NCBI GenBank assembly: GCA_914767715.1
Contig: OU612066.1
Span: 4,407,001-4,471,000, forward strand
Source of the DNA: Membranipora membranacea
Taxonomy: Eukaryota > Bryozoa > Gymnolaemata > Cheilostomatida > Membraniporidae
Direction: 5' to 3'
DNA length: 64,000 nucleotides
The notes under the pieces were generated by a model that saw only the letters and a list, made by a program, of their open reading frames with translations, was not told the DNA's origin and searched no databases. The translations under genes were made by a program, and so were the position numbers. Position 1 is the stretch's first letter; each line of letters begins with the position of its first letter. Positions 49,090 to 61,600 of the stretch are shown here, one piece after another.

Positions 49090-49284
49090 TAGTTTAAGTG
49101 CTCAAACGGTGCAAGATGGTGGTAGAGGCATTTCATTATCAACCACTTTCTCCCCTCCGTTTAAGTATATACCCATAAAGTGCCACAGTCATAACTGTGG
49201 CACTTTATGGGTAAGAAAGGGGAGAAAGTGGTTGATAATGAAATGCCTCTACCAGCATCTTGCACCGTTTGAGCACTTAAACTA
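49090..49284. mobile_element. 195-bp full-length-hairpin MITE with 9-bp target-site duplication
   Basis: Ends TAGTTTAAGTGCTCAAACGG and CCGTTTGAGCACTTAAACTA; almost the whole element folds on itself, with a second inner stem CATAAAGTGCCACAG/CTGTGGCACTTTATG. Direct repeats GCTCTATGT flank it at 49081-49089 and 49285-49293. A 9-bp duplication fits Mutator-like transposition. Confidence 0.92.
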
Positions 49285-49808
49285 GCTCTATGTCATTATT
49301 TGATAATTACTTTCTATTCCTGAGCACAGATAAAAAGAAATTCATTTGCTAAAATGCTAATAATCCCAGATCCAAGATCAGTCGACATGGCATATCATTT
49401 GGAAACTTTAATTCATATTATGATAACATGTAGAATAATGTGAGTGTTGTATGTGAAATATATATCTTTTATTGGAGGTTTAAAAGAAGGTTCCAAGATA
49501 AGTTTCATCGAATACTACATCTGCTATATGTGGTGCCGCTCTGGCGAATTGTCGTGCAAGCAACTTCCTGTAGACTAGCTCATACCACAAATTAAGGCCG
49601 AGACCTTCTCCTTTTTGAAGAGTGGAGTTCTTACTTAGATTTATCTTATTTGATCCAGTGTAGAGTTGATGTCCTTACAATCAGATGTATGGAACAAAAT
49701 GACCAACAGTTACCAGTTATCATTGATTATGGTGGTTCTCATTATTGGTGCTTTGCCTCAATCATGTATAACACCCTCCTGAAGATCTCCTTTTGTCACA
49801 TGAAGCTT

Positions 49809-52800
49809 TTAAACACCGGACTTCCTGCGCTTTCTGGCAGTTGATTTTCTACCTTTTGACTTGGTTGATTTAGCCTGTTGAATTTTCTTGAAATTTGCTA
49901 AGTTTTCGTTCAGCTGTTTGATCCCTTCTTTCCTAAAATAATAAGATTTAGATTTGTCAGAAGGGTTGTGGCTGACTGTTGCCAGTGTCACACATTCTTT
50001 GGAACATCAGAACTTGGAATAAAAAGCTAATAATGTTGTGTAATCTGAAGGCCTGTAAGCAGATTGTCATAAAACTACAACCAATAGTAGCTCATGAACT
50101 ATAAGGACCTGTCCTGTCCAACAGATGCAAAATTCATGTCACTAAAATGAATTGTGTGTGGAAATGGGTCACAAATTTGATCTCATTTCCTCAGCCTAGT
50201 GAATAGACTCAACCCATATGGCACTAAAATCTCTGGAGTACAGGCGATCGACTATAGCTTTAGATGTGGTCAGTTCAAACTTATTTAACACCTGTTGATA
50301 AAAGAAAAACTTTCAAGTCAGTAATTTTGAAAAAGAAAGTAAGTGAGCAGAGTGAAGACTCACTTCCCACATCCACAAGTGAGACAGAGACACCAGATGA
50401 GGCAGAGAGAAGCAAAGAATATCCCGACGATGGTGTAACACATGCTGTAGGTGAACGTCTTGCCAATAATGCCAAAATCTAACCATGTACATGTATCTGC
50501 AATAAGAAAACATGAAATATTTTTCATTCTAGATATTTTGATGCAAAATATTTGATCGATTAAGATGAGAGAAAAGAAAAACTTTAATTATGTGCTGTTC
50601 GCTTCTCTCTTTCTTCTTCTTTGACACTTAATAGGGTTATGTGGAGTGGTGACCTTATACCCTTGCCCGTCGTAGATGGCTACTCTATTTCGAAGAGGCA
50701 GAGGGGGATCTCTACGATGCTTGCAAGCACATGTAGTCCTCCTGTAGGTATGGTCCTGATCCGAACAGATCTCACTTTTCATTAAGAATTGATAACGACA
50801 TTCAAAACTAATTTTAACAATCACCTTCGCATGGACCAGACTCTGAAGTAGTAGTAACAGCACATCCCAGGAAGTTATAGTAAGGTTTACTGGAGTCCAC
50901 TTTGGTACGGTCAACAAAACATTCACGTGATCTCTTCCTTACCCCATAGTCACACTCCGTCCACAATCCCCAGTCACTCCATGAGGGATGAATCTCTGTG
51001 TAAGTGCAACAAGTGCAAGTACAACAAGTGCAAGTGCAACGAGTGCAACAAGTGCAACAAGTGCGAGTGCAAGTTTTAAGTAAGATAGTATAATGGTGTG
51101 ACGATCAGGTGATTTCTCTTAATGCCTTTGTTATTCAGATATGGGGTGCTTTGGTATATGGCGTTAGAAGCAGGGGATGTAAATTTATCAAAATAAACTC
51201 TGTCATTTGGATTTTGGTAACGCATGGCAACGCTCGCTTTTAGTGATGAATCACTAATGATAACGAAACACATATGAGTAACTGCTATGACCGTACCTCG
51301 CAAAACATGGCAATAAATAAATAAATAAATGTCCTACCTATTTCACATTTCCCGTGACCTATGCGCCCACATCGACTTCTGCTTCTTTGTCCCTCTATAC
51401 ACTCAGTCCAGGAAGACCAGTACTCAATACCACAATCTTCAAATAGACAGAGAAAATATGTCTGATGCTCTGATTGCTTTTGCTTACTAATAATGATGTA
51501 CACAAGGCATCAGAATTATTTCCCTGCTAAATAGGATTGTATAAGTCAGATCTTATGGATATTTCAATACACTATTTTTTTTCGAAGTGATTTTTAAAGC
51601 AACATGCTGATAGCTGCCGATTTTATATTTGTGTATTCCGCAGTTTACCATTCGACTATGTTAGATGTTATATGTCCCTCCAAATTTGCTTAGCATTGAA
51701 ATTAACATTGAAATTAACATAAACACGCGATAGTAGAGGAGGAAAACTGAAACGCTGGCAAAATGGATCAAACTTAATCTAGATAATGAGTGAAAGGGTT
51801 TTTCCAAAACATCTGCTTACCTGGTCAGGGTGATTGGTCAGATTTTGTACTTTATGTTAATGGTTACAAAGTTTATAAAATCTTTTGTAGGCTAAACATA
51901 CCACATGCAACTTCATCCCTTAGAGGTGCTATCTCATCGCAGCTTTGTGGGTGTGTAGTAGCAGTTCGCTTCTCTGGCTGAATACACTGTGAATATCTCT
52001 GCTTGCGTCCGGTGCGTCCGCGACCGTCTGTCCCATTACAGCCTGACCAGCTACCCCAGGCTGCCCAAGATGTAGGTGGTCCTACAAGCAATGACCAGAC
52101 GCAACTCATGAAAGATCCATGCGCTGTATTCCTTTTTCACAAGTCCTCTTGAGAAGATCATTTCTTCCTGTGGTTTATGCTCCTTTCCTGCCCATTATCT
52201 CTATTGAGGTATGCTATTTGAGATAAAGGTCTTAAGGTTTCAAATGTACTGAAATTTTCATACGAGCAATCAGCATACAACCAGGGCCGAAAAAATAAAA
52301 ATAGTGGTGAGCTGCGATTCAGCGACTCAACTCAGGTGGGGAGGAGTCAGAACCAGCATTTATGAGAGAGCTTCTGAATATTATCAGATATTTGATAAGA
52401 TGCCCTTGTGTATTGGTTTATATCGATAAAGCATTACCACTCAGCACTCATCGACTTTTAAACAGGGAATGATCAGTAGTTTTGAATCATACAATATGAC
52501 TGGGCCATAAAGCCATGTGACCTATCCCAAGTTTCCGGGGGTGTGGAAGGGGTGGGTGGGTGAGAGAATGAGTTTCTTTCACACTCAAAATTTAACTCTC
52601 AGATTAAAAAGTGGTATACTATTCTAAAATATAAGACTCACTGTATATGCAGCCAGTGTAGCGTTTTGCATCTTGGGTTGTTCCTTTGGTACAGTAGAGG
52701 GTATTTCTTTTTACTACGTTCAAAGGATTGCTGAGATCTGGCTTGCACTTTCTCCGCTTGTATAATCGATGATCAGAATCACATTTATAATCATGATTCG

Positions 52801-55800
52801 GAATATCACTCCATACATCACCCCAAGCTGGTGCTGGACGCCCACTCCTAGCTTAACAAAACAAATTTACAGTGATGTGATGAGAATACAAAGTCCATAG
52901 GTCTTTGACTGTAATAATTTGTACTTTTATAAGAGCTAGAAACAGAAAGGACGGAACCTGAATCTGGACTTATGGTCTAAACACACTTGAGAGGTTGGAA
53001 CATCCGCATATCCTCATTGAGTTTTTTATATACACATCAATCCTCTGAGGATCAGCTGAGGTTTATATGTTAGTGATGTGACGTCAAACCGCTCTGCACT
53101 TTGAGGTTGCAACCGCTGATGGAACCTCTGAGGATCAGCTGAGGCTGCTGTCAGCATATATTTTAATAATGGTGATGTTGTGCAGACCTCTCAAGTGTGG
53201 TTACAACATAATGGTGTATAGCCCGGTGGCAGCCTATGCCAAATGTGGCTAAAAACGCAACATCATTTACAATCTTTGGTAGAGTGTTTCATGCTGATCG
53301 CAATGGTAATACTGTACCTTTCATTAAGTTGCACAATAGGCGGGTACTAATTGCCAAAAATGCATAGAAAGAGCATATCATAACTAGTGGATCTACAAGT
53401 TTACATGGGTCAGCTATCACAAAAAGCCGAGATGCGGTCATCAACGGTCAAAAAATGATGATATGGTTTCAAAACATCCAAAATCTGAAAGGGCACGTCT
53501 TAATTAGTGGATCTACAAATTAACAGGGGTCTTCTATTACAAATAGATGAGATGTGGCCAAGAACGGTTGCAATACCCCCTTATATCACTTGTATATAAC
53601 CATCAGCTACTTTTTCAATTTTGCTGACGCCTCGAAAACTGGCTTTGAATGTTCGTATCGATCTGATTTTTTTATGATGGTTTTGTATTGACTACATCAA
53701 TGACCAAAATATTCTTTAGCACTACCTACACACTTTTTGATAATACTCGGAGTTAATTTTTGCTTTACACGCAATATAACCTAATGAAAACTATTTACGT
53801 AAGTACGTACCATTTGAAAAACGAAAGGCTCTGATCATTGAAAAATGGTGGTATGCGATGGAAGGGTCAATGTGAGGTCACCATAAAAAATCAGATCGAT
53901 GCGAACATTTGAAGCCAATTTTCGAGGTGGAAGCAAAATTGATGGTTATATACAAGAGATATATTTATTTATTTATTAATTTATTGAGGTTTTCTAAGGG
54001 GGTATTGCAGCCGTTCTTGGCCTTTGTGTAAGGTACAATATTACCATTGCGATCAGTATAAAAAACTCTACCAGAAGCAACTGTCAAACCCTATCCACCC
54101 AAAATCATAAATGTAAGTGATAAGATAGGAGGGGACTGCCACCGGACCAGTATGTATGAATAGTAATTTACACATTCTAAATTCACAGATAACTCCTCTG
54201 CCCTTAGCCTCCTTTGTGTGTACTGCACTTCCATCATCTGAATGAAAGTAGTCTGTAGTATCTGAGTCATCACAAGACACCGCATCAATCCAGGCCACAA
54301 CAGAGCTGCCTTGATTGCGCCCGCTGCCTTTATTAAATTGAAGGGTGTTGCAGGCAAAACTTTTATCTTCTGCCTGTTTGCCGGCTCGCTCAGTATGTCG
54401 GTGCCTAGCATGTAACAAAAAAAGTATTGTGCAGGTTGTTTACATCATGTAAGAGATTAATGTATTTAAGTAGGTGTATTATATCAATTGACTGACAAAA
54501 AATAATGTTTTTCAATTAGAATATTAGTTTTTACATGTGAGCATGAGCTGGGGTACTGCTGTCGCTTGTGCCCCAAAAACAAACTTCTGTGTGTGCGTGT
54601 CCCTTTGGTGTGAGGCTCTATCTTCTTTAAGTCCAAGTAAATTAAATCAAGCCAATTTAGTCTTAACCAACAAAGAGCAAAAACTAAGGTAGCTAAGATA
54701 TTACAAGACTAAAATTATTCTAAAACACTTACTCAAATCTATGTTTATGCAATTGCCAAGATACACCACCGAGTGAGGTTGCGAATTCGGCCGCATAGTA
54801 AGCTGAAAAATAAGTTTGTGAGAAACTATCAATAAATCAAATACTGAGGATCCCTAAGCGGTTGGTCGATCATACTGACACAAAATTTGTGTGAAATCTT
54901 CTTTATCATTGTTAATTATATATATATAATTCCGCTGTCTCTGACATATGTAAATCTATCCGTGTATTATTCGCTGAACTTTGAAATGCTTTGGAATCTT
55001 GAATACTGTTTTCAGCATTATCGTTGGTCATATACAGGGTGAATCAGTGGTAACCATAGACTTAATAATTTAATAACTAATTAATATTATTATATTTATT
55101 ATTAAGCCTATGGTGTTAACACAGAGTTTGATAGTACTTGCAAAAAATTTGTGACCAACCAAATCTATAGACAAGCCTTATCTGAATTGAAAGAACAAAG
55201 CTCAAAGTTTATTTAGAAAAACAAGGAACAGAAGAATTGATCACTCACATTTGTACCTGAATCCATAGTTTGCCAACCTCCTCTCATCATATTGTGGTGA
55301 AATCACATATCTCGTAGGTCCATTCCGAAAATCTCGTTTGGCGGCCGCATCAGTAAGGGGCGCTATCTGCTTTCCACTGTCCTGGGCATAGTAATCGATT
55401 ATCTTCTCTTCAAGAAAGTTCAGCTCATCGATTTTACTGAAGGATGCAATGTGTCCATTTACTCTGTGAAAAAAGGGCTAATTTCAATCTGAAGATTTTC
55501 TTCTAATGTAATATTCTAATACTTAAAAACAACACATAATCCAAAACTTCTTCGGCCAGGGCAGCAAGGGACTCAGACCCAGCACATTCAACAACGAATA
55601 ATGCTGTCTAGTGGCGACTAAGGTGACCAATCAGATCAGAAAGTTCAAGTCAATTTTAAGAAGTCCAGAAGGTGTGACCTCATATGTAATCCGGCTCACC
55701 AATTCTTCATGTCAGAAAGCAAAGGAGTCAATCAGACATCATCGATCAGATGAAAAGTTTTATAACTTGTCCTCATATCAGGGTTGAAGATCAAATCTTT

Positions 55801-57737
55801 GCATTCTTAAAATACTGCAGTTTAACTATCAGCAGGGTCTTCTAGCTCTAACTCAAAGATTACACTGTGAAGATTCAAGCAAATTCGCAATTGCATGGCA
55901 ATCACCGTCATTGAGGCATTTAGAACAGACAATTCTGACTTGACCAAATCGTACCCAATCTGATAGCCTGTGTCCCAACAGAACAGTTAGATTGAGGGGG
56001 ACACACACTATATCACTTCAACACTGACTTAGTTCTCAGCAAACATCCTGTCAACAGATTGATAAAACTACTTGGCATAGGCCTCTCAACAACTCTATGC
56101 TCCATTGTCAAGCGGGATTTTATTCCTTTTCGCTCCAACTGATATTTAACACCAAATGGTATATGTTGGGTCTGTTGAGGAATTTCATAATAATATATAT
56201 TGCAACCAGACTAAGAAGAACATCTTTCTTTTTTTAAATTGAGCAAATTTATCCGGAGGTCAGACTATTGCTAGGATGGCCTCGATTAGAATGGGACCCT
56301 TCTATTTGAATGATTTCCAGGGGGAAGAGGCTTTAAGTCCAAACAGGCCCCTCGATGGATTTAAATAGAAGAACATGATTCGGTATAACATGATATAGTA
56401 TAGTTCTTCATACTGCGCTGGGTACAAGCATGATGTAATTTGAATAAATTTTACTCACTCATGGCACGCTTTCTCTGCCTTCCTGTTTGTCAGTTGGTCA
56501 TACACTTTAGAAACGAGATAACAAGTTCGGCTAGTGTAGTCCGAATTATTTTCATCGAAGTAGTAGAGCTGATAACTTTCATCTCTCCACGATGGACTCT
56601 GTCTCAGAATCCTTTTGTGCTCATCATATTCACAGGGATTCATTGAGGATTTTGGCTCAAAAACGATTTCACAGACTGCTGGGTGAATTCTACCTACAGA
56701 AAACAGCAAATAGGCGCTTGATATAGTGGTTGGGTGTGAGAGTTAAATCCATTAGCTTCAATATGAAAATAAATCCTTGTACCGGAAGATATTGTCATCG
56801 TCTTTCAGAGAGGGTGTACCTTTTTAGTGTCTTTACTACTTTCCTGATTAATTTGAATTTGATACTCAATCAGCGCTCTCTTTCCGATGTCAATGAGGTG
56901 TACAGGGTAGCCGTGTGTACAGGGTAGCCGTCGATGTCAATGAGGTGTACAGGGTAGCCGTGTGTACAGGGTAGCCGTGTGTACAGGGTAGCCGTCGATG
57001 AGGTGTACAGGGTAGCCGTCGATGAGGTGTACAGGGTAGCCGTCGATGAGGTGTACAGGGTATGAGGTGTACAGGGTATGAGGTGTACAGGGTAGCCGTC
57101 GATGAGGTGTACAGGGTAGCCGTCGATGTCACCTCTATATGAGGTGTACAGGGTAGCCGTCGATGAGGTGTACAGGGTAGCCGTCGATGTCAATAAGGTG
57201 TACAGGGTAGCCGTCGATGTCAATGAGGTGTACAGGGTAGCCGTCGATGCCACCTCTATATGAGGTGTACAGGGTAGCCGTCGATGCCACCTCTATATTG
57301 CTTGCTCTGGTCTCTTATTCATACCCAATCAGTTGTTTGATAAAATTGTGCATCCGCATGTACGCAAAATAGATTTATTCTCATAATTTGCAACTTCATC
57401 CATTTCCCAAATCCTTCTACATTTGGTTCATATTGACCGCAACAAGAAATTCAAATCTAGCTTATTTTAGGCTTGAAAAAAACAGCATCAATGTAAAAAA
57501 AAGTTTATCTTGACTGCCCAACAGTGTTTCAGGAAAAAAGGAAGACAATAATCAGACAAATTTATAATAATTCTGTAACCAGGCTTTTCCTTATCAGTAC
57601 TTATGTGTTAAAACTTGATTGCTTCAATCATAAGTCTTTAAGTAGTGCCAAAATCTTACCACTGATCTATTATATGGACAGACAAACTTACCCAGAATGA
57701 AAGTAATAATCACCAAAACAAGCGGATAGCCATTCAT
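49809..57737 (-). CDS. C-type-lectin-like/TSP1 single-pass membrane receptor, copy B (571 aa, 11 exons)
   Basis: Exons 57737-57692, 56693-56459, 55463-55249, 54802-54733, 54404-54172, 52851-52642, 52081-51902, 51436-51338, 50995-50825, 50496-50364 and 49932-49809 (TAA); all phases match copy A. Differences are in frame: exon 3 is 6 nt shorter, exon 11 is 9 nt longer (KSTKSKGRKS in the tail), with scattered substitutions (signal peptide MNGYPLVLVIITFILG; AEFATSLGG for GEFKTSLGG; QAEDKSFACN for LLKDFEFTCN). All TSP1 Trp/Cys positions and the TM/CGCGK segment are kept, so it looks functional. Intron 5 carries a ~1.2-kb insertion that copy A lacks; intron 1 carries a minisatellite. Confidence 0.85.
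51001..51075. repeat. Short tandem repeat AAGTGCAAC/AAGTGC in intron 8 of copy B
   Basis: The counterpart at 41818-41850 in copy A is (AAGTGC)n. Same position just upstream of the fourth TSP1 exon acceptor region; expanded and varied in B. Confidence 0.8.
52975..53208. mobile_element. ~230-bp TIR element in intron 5 of copy B
   Basis: Terminal inverted repeats ACACTTGAGAGGT and ACCTCTCAAGTGT; an internal CCTCTGAGGATCAGCTGAGG block occurs twice. Absent from copy A, where the flanks are continuous (about 44040-44060). Possible short target duplication around (T/A)ATGGT. Confidence 0.75.
53221..54150. mobile_element. ~930-bp foldback element in intron 5 of copy B
   Basis: Ends CCCGGTGGCAG and CTGCCACCGG; long inverted arms inside (CTGATCGCAATGGTAATA with TATTACCATTGCGATCAG; GGCCAAGAACGG with CCGTTCTTGGCC; AAAATCAGATCGATGCGAAC opposite GTTCGTATCGATCTGATTTT). 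The left arm has an extra ~190 bp. No transposase frame, so non-autonomous. Absent from copy A. Confidence 0.8.
56890..57295. repeat. Minisatellite with core GAGGTGTACAGGGTAGCCGTC
   Basis: About 15 irregular copies of 15-36 bp built from GAGGTGTACAGGGTAGCC plus GTCGATG, GTCAAT or CACCTCTATAT spacers, in intron 1 of receptor copy B. Frames across it yield Leu-Tyr-Thr-Ser-type repeats, which are an artefact. Confidence 0.92.
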
Positions 57738-58616
57738 GTTCAATGATACACAATCTCAATCCCAGCAGTTCCAACCTAGCAATATGAAAGATGAAAAACT
57801 GTTTCATCATGGCACACATGATGGTAGTATCAGCGCAAAGTTTTTTGTCGTGATGTTTGGTTTGTTAAAAGTTGGTCGATGAGTCTTTAGATGTCCACGT
57901 AAAAATGGTAAATGCAGATTTATTAGAAACAATGATATTTTCTCTAGTCCAGCAGCCAATTTCAATTTTGAAGTGAGTTGAGCATCAAATGATATTCCGG
58001 AACAATATCAGAGAGCAAGCGTTGATATGGTAGATATGTATTGAATACACCTAACATCCCAGCAAACCAAAAAACCCAAACCAAGATGTACAAACCGCTG
58101 AGGTATTTATAAAAGCAGTAGTACATTCCAAATCATTGGTAAAAACCAAAAAAGGAAAGTTCCTCTACGCATTATGGTCACTTATGGAACTTTTATTTGG
58201 AATAAAAAACACCGGAATATAATAAATAGAAATGGAAACAAGACAATTATGCTTGACATGTATGTTTAGAAATTTGTGTAAAAAAGGAATAAAGCACCTT
58301 AAAATATATATGCACTACAGTTCTAAAATTGTAGAAAGGCTAAATCGATGACGCATGGAATTTCAACATAAATTTATCATAGTTTGTTCGTCAAAAGAGT
58401 AAACTCTACGTGATAAAAGCACAGATCATATCCCAGGTTCTGATGTAATATTCACATGTTGATTTAGCTGATCCAACAGTCACATGAGTCTAAATATTCG
58501 ATATCTGTAAGAAACGATAACAAAACGTGAGATCAACCATGGCTTTCACAAACGGACTGACAAACAAATTAATCAGCAGTTGTCCAACTTCTTTCATGTG
58601 GAGAGAACTTCAGTAT
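57738..58616. other. Upstream flank of receptor copy B and 3' flank of the 58.6-64 kb gene
   Basis: 57738-58080 matches the flank of copy A. The rest is AT-rich with no exon. A minus-strand AATAAA at 58622-58617 lies 15 bp past the stop of the next gene, and another A-rich AATAAA-like site is at about 58196-58190. Confidence 0.5.
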
Positions 58617-58622
58617 TTATTC
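58617..58622 (-). terminator. Polyadenylation signal AATAAA
   Basis: Minus-strand AATAAA 15 bp after the stop codon of the 58.6-64 kb gene. Close to the stop, so usable only with a very short 3' UTR. Confidence 0.4.
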
Positions 58623-58636
58623 ATAGAGTTAGTTTT

Positions 58637-61600
58637 TTAAGTCGATTTAATATATACAGAGCTCAAATTACAAACCTTGAGAAGTGGTTTACATGTTGTG
58701 TTGCTGCCATTGATGATTTTGTATTCTTTGGCTGCGAGGTGCTTGTTGGAACTGTTGAGTTTTCTTGTGTACTGTGAGTAGAATGATTCCTCTAAAACAT
58801 GACCATTAGCCTTCCCAGGAGATGGAGAGGTGCAGCTAGCTGTGGAATTGTGGGAATGATTTGATTGGTTGAGTAGGTCGTTGCGTTGTCTATATATATG
58901 TAAAGCTGGACTGTATTGCCTCTGCTGATTGGACGGGGCCTGTAGAGTGTCTATGACTTTGGGTGGTGTGCTTAGATGGTCTGTATGTTTGTAAATATCA
59001 GCAGGTCTGACGAAACTGGTCCTATTGCCTGCAGCAGGAATAGAATTCCCATTAATTCTGGCGCCATTTTGTGGATTGCTGTGTTCAACAGGTTTGAAAT
59101 CGGGGAAATAGGATGTGCCATTCCTCTCCTTATTGTGCGTTGATTGTATTGACTGTGTGCCCATCTGAGGATTGTTATTACTTTGAGCTGCTGCGTTCTC
59201 ATTGCAGTAAAGGTCAGGAAAGTATCTTTTGGGACTTTGTGTCATGGAGGTAATCTTAGAAGTGAGTCTCCTCATCTCCTCCAGATGCGCAAGTTTTTTA
59301 TCGAGAGTAAATTCAGCAGCACAATCACTCTGTGAGTTGATAACTGCACTGTTCAGTTTGTCATGTGATCCTGACTGAGCCTCACTTTTTGGCACATTCT
59401 CATTGCAGTGGAGAGGCCTGGTTTTGGAGGGATTGCCTGATTTCATGTTTGGACTGATGTGAGCAGAACCAGTCCGGTCATATGTCACATTTTCATAGGA
59501 TCCAGATGGGCGACGAGAAGAGTCACATGTCATGTCATTAGCTTTCATTTCATTCAATCTGTAAATAAAAATTTTGTCCATAAAACGTACAATTTTTATG
59601 GAAAATCACATTATGAGATGTCTTGAAAAGATTATGGACATATCCTTATTGACCATTGTCACTTTTAAGAAAAACTGAGTCCTGAGTTGCCTGAAACTAT
59701 TCCTTCGCCCCTTTCTGCCAATAATGAATAAATGTGCCCCCTACTATAATTTTTGTCACATATTATCGCTATACATTTAGCTTCAGCTGTTGGTCCATCA
59801 TTCCTAGTGAGAGCAGTGCGGCCGAGAAATGACGTGTCTGTAGGCTTATTTCAGTCACCCTGCCCCAAAGAACTCCTTGCATGGTCTTTTACCTCATATA
59901 CAGAGCAGGTGTTATATCATCTTACTGATTAAATAGCCCAGGGGTCGAGGTTTTGATGCTTGAAGCATTTTCTTCAATCTTAATTTGAATTACCAATTAT
60001 CGAAGGTGTCCACCAATGTTTAACCACCATGAGCAAATCAGTTTATTCATTTGTCAAGTGTAAATGGGGACTATTGACTTGAGCAGTCAAAATTATTTGG
60101 CACTTTTTTTCTAACCAGTAATCTCATGGTAGCAAGTCTTAGACTCCGATAAAAACACTGATATCTTATTATTTTTCAGCACTTAGGCTTGAAGCAGCTT
60201 TTGTTGTTTATTTTTTATAATGCAATCAATAAAGCAATGATTGTTTTTATGACTGACCATTGACTAACTCACAGATCATTTAACTGAGATAAAACTCAGG
60301 AATTCTCACTCAATACTAACACTGATATTATGACATTTGTGATGGGCAATCACAAGATATAGCCGGAACCTCAAATTTGATAAAAACACCTTCAGTACAA
60401 GGTTACAGAGTTGAAAATTACAGTATTATTTTGTGGAATGGAAATTTAAAAAGATGCTTCTCAACTTTACATAACTCAGTATATGTTGCGGGCACCTGCC
60501 TGTGTTGTTTAGGCTGCACAATAGATAAGTACAAATACAATAAGCGGTCAGGTCTACTTTCATTATTTATATCTATCGAGCCAACCAGTTACACTGTTGA
60601 CGAAATCGCTCTTCTCTTCTGACAAAAGTGTTGGCTCAACATAAAATCTGCAGGGTATAAGCGAAGGGAAGGAAGATTTTCAGACAGATTTTCAGAGTCA
60701 GCTAACATTTGTTATTACAAAATCAGTCTGCCTGCTATGCAATAATGGTTGATAGATCTTCAATGAGGGGAGGATGTACATACCTCTTATCTCTAGGAGG
60801 ACGAGATCTGTATGGTGGACTAGAAGAAGGAAGGTCATCATATGTCTGACTAGGTGATATTCTATCGTTTTCATCAGAAGGAGCGCTAGAAAAGAATTGT
60901 GTAATAAACCAGTTGAATCAACTCGGTTGTCACGTACGCTGTTCAATACTGTGTACAGAGCCATTGTCATGTCTTGACCATAATTGGTAAAAGTAAGATC
61001 CAGCTTTATGTGATATTGAATTTCAGAATCTCACCTCATAGAGTTGTATCCGTTCTCTTGTTCATGTTTCTCACTGAGTGACTGAGTCTGGGTTTCCATC
61101 AACTTCTGCTGGAAATGTCTGATCAGATCCTCCGAGAAATTCCTCCCATTTGGCGCCTCTCTATAACAGTATAATAAAAGGGGTTGTTATGGCTGTTCAA
61201 GGCTGTTAAAAAAGTTAAGCAGACAACTCATATAATCGATTTAATCGAAGTCATAGAGAAGTAAGATAATTTTCCAAAATTCAAAGCTGCTATTTGGTAA
61301 GAAATGGTGATGTGGCGATGCTAGCTGACTATGTTAATTACCTGTGGCGCTTTCTTGATTGAGAGTAAAGCATTTCACTTCTAGGAGTTGACACACCAGA
61401 ACATACCGATCTGAAAAAGTAATACATACAAGTATTGATCAAATTATTCTACTGACACACTGATCTCTCATATCGACCATGATAGCCTTCTGCATGGCTT
61501 CGAGATAAAATTATCAAATTCAAGTGAGCGGTGCAGAATTGTTTTGATTCACAGGCTGAGGTGAAATATGAGTTTTAAAATAAATTTTTGGAAGTGATGT

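Larger units (their letters stand above)
49697..58080. repeat. Segmental duplication, unit B
   Basis: Second copy of the 40540-47770 unit, lengthened by mobile-element insertions and a minisatellite. The right-hand homology (57940-58080) still includes the TCTCTAGTCCAGCAGCCAAT block that lies between receptor and membrane-protein relative in unit A. Confidence 0.88.

Noticed and set aside
50313-50513. Minus-strand ORF MFSYCRYMYMVRF... over receptor B exon 10
   Set aside because: Out of frame with the receptor; the in-frame reading gives the TM helix shared with copy A.
56870-57253. Minus-strand frames reading Leu-Tyr-Thr-Ser repeats; also a superficial CRISPR-array look
   Set aside because: The repeat unit has irregular length and spacers are themselves repeated; this is a minisatellite in a eukaryotic intron.
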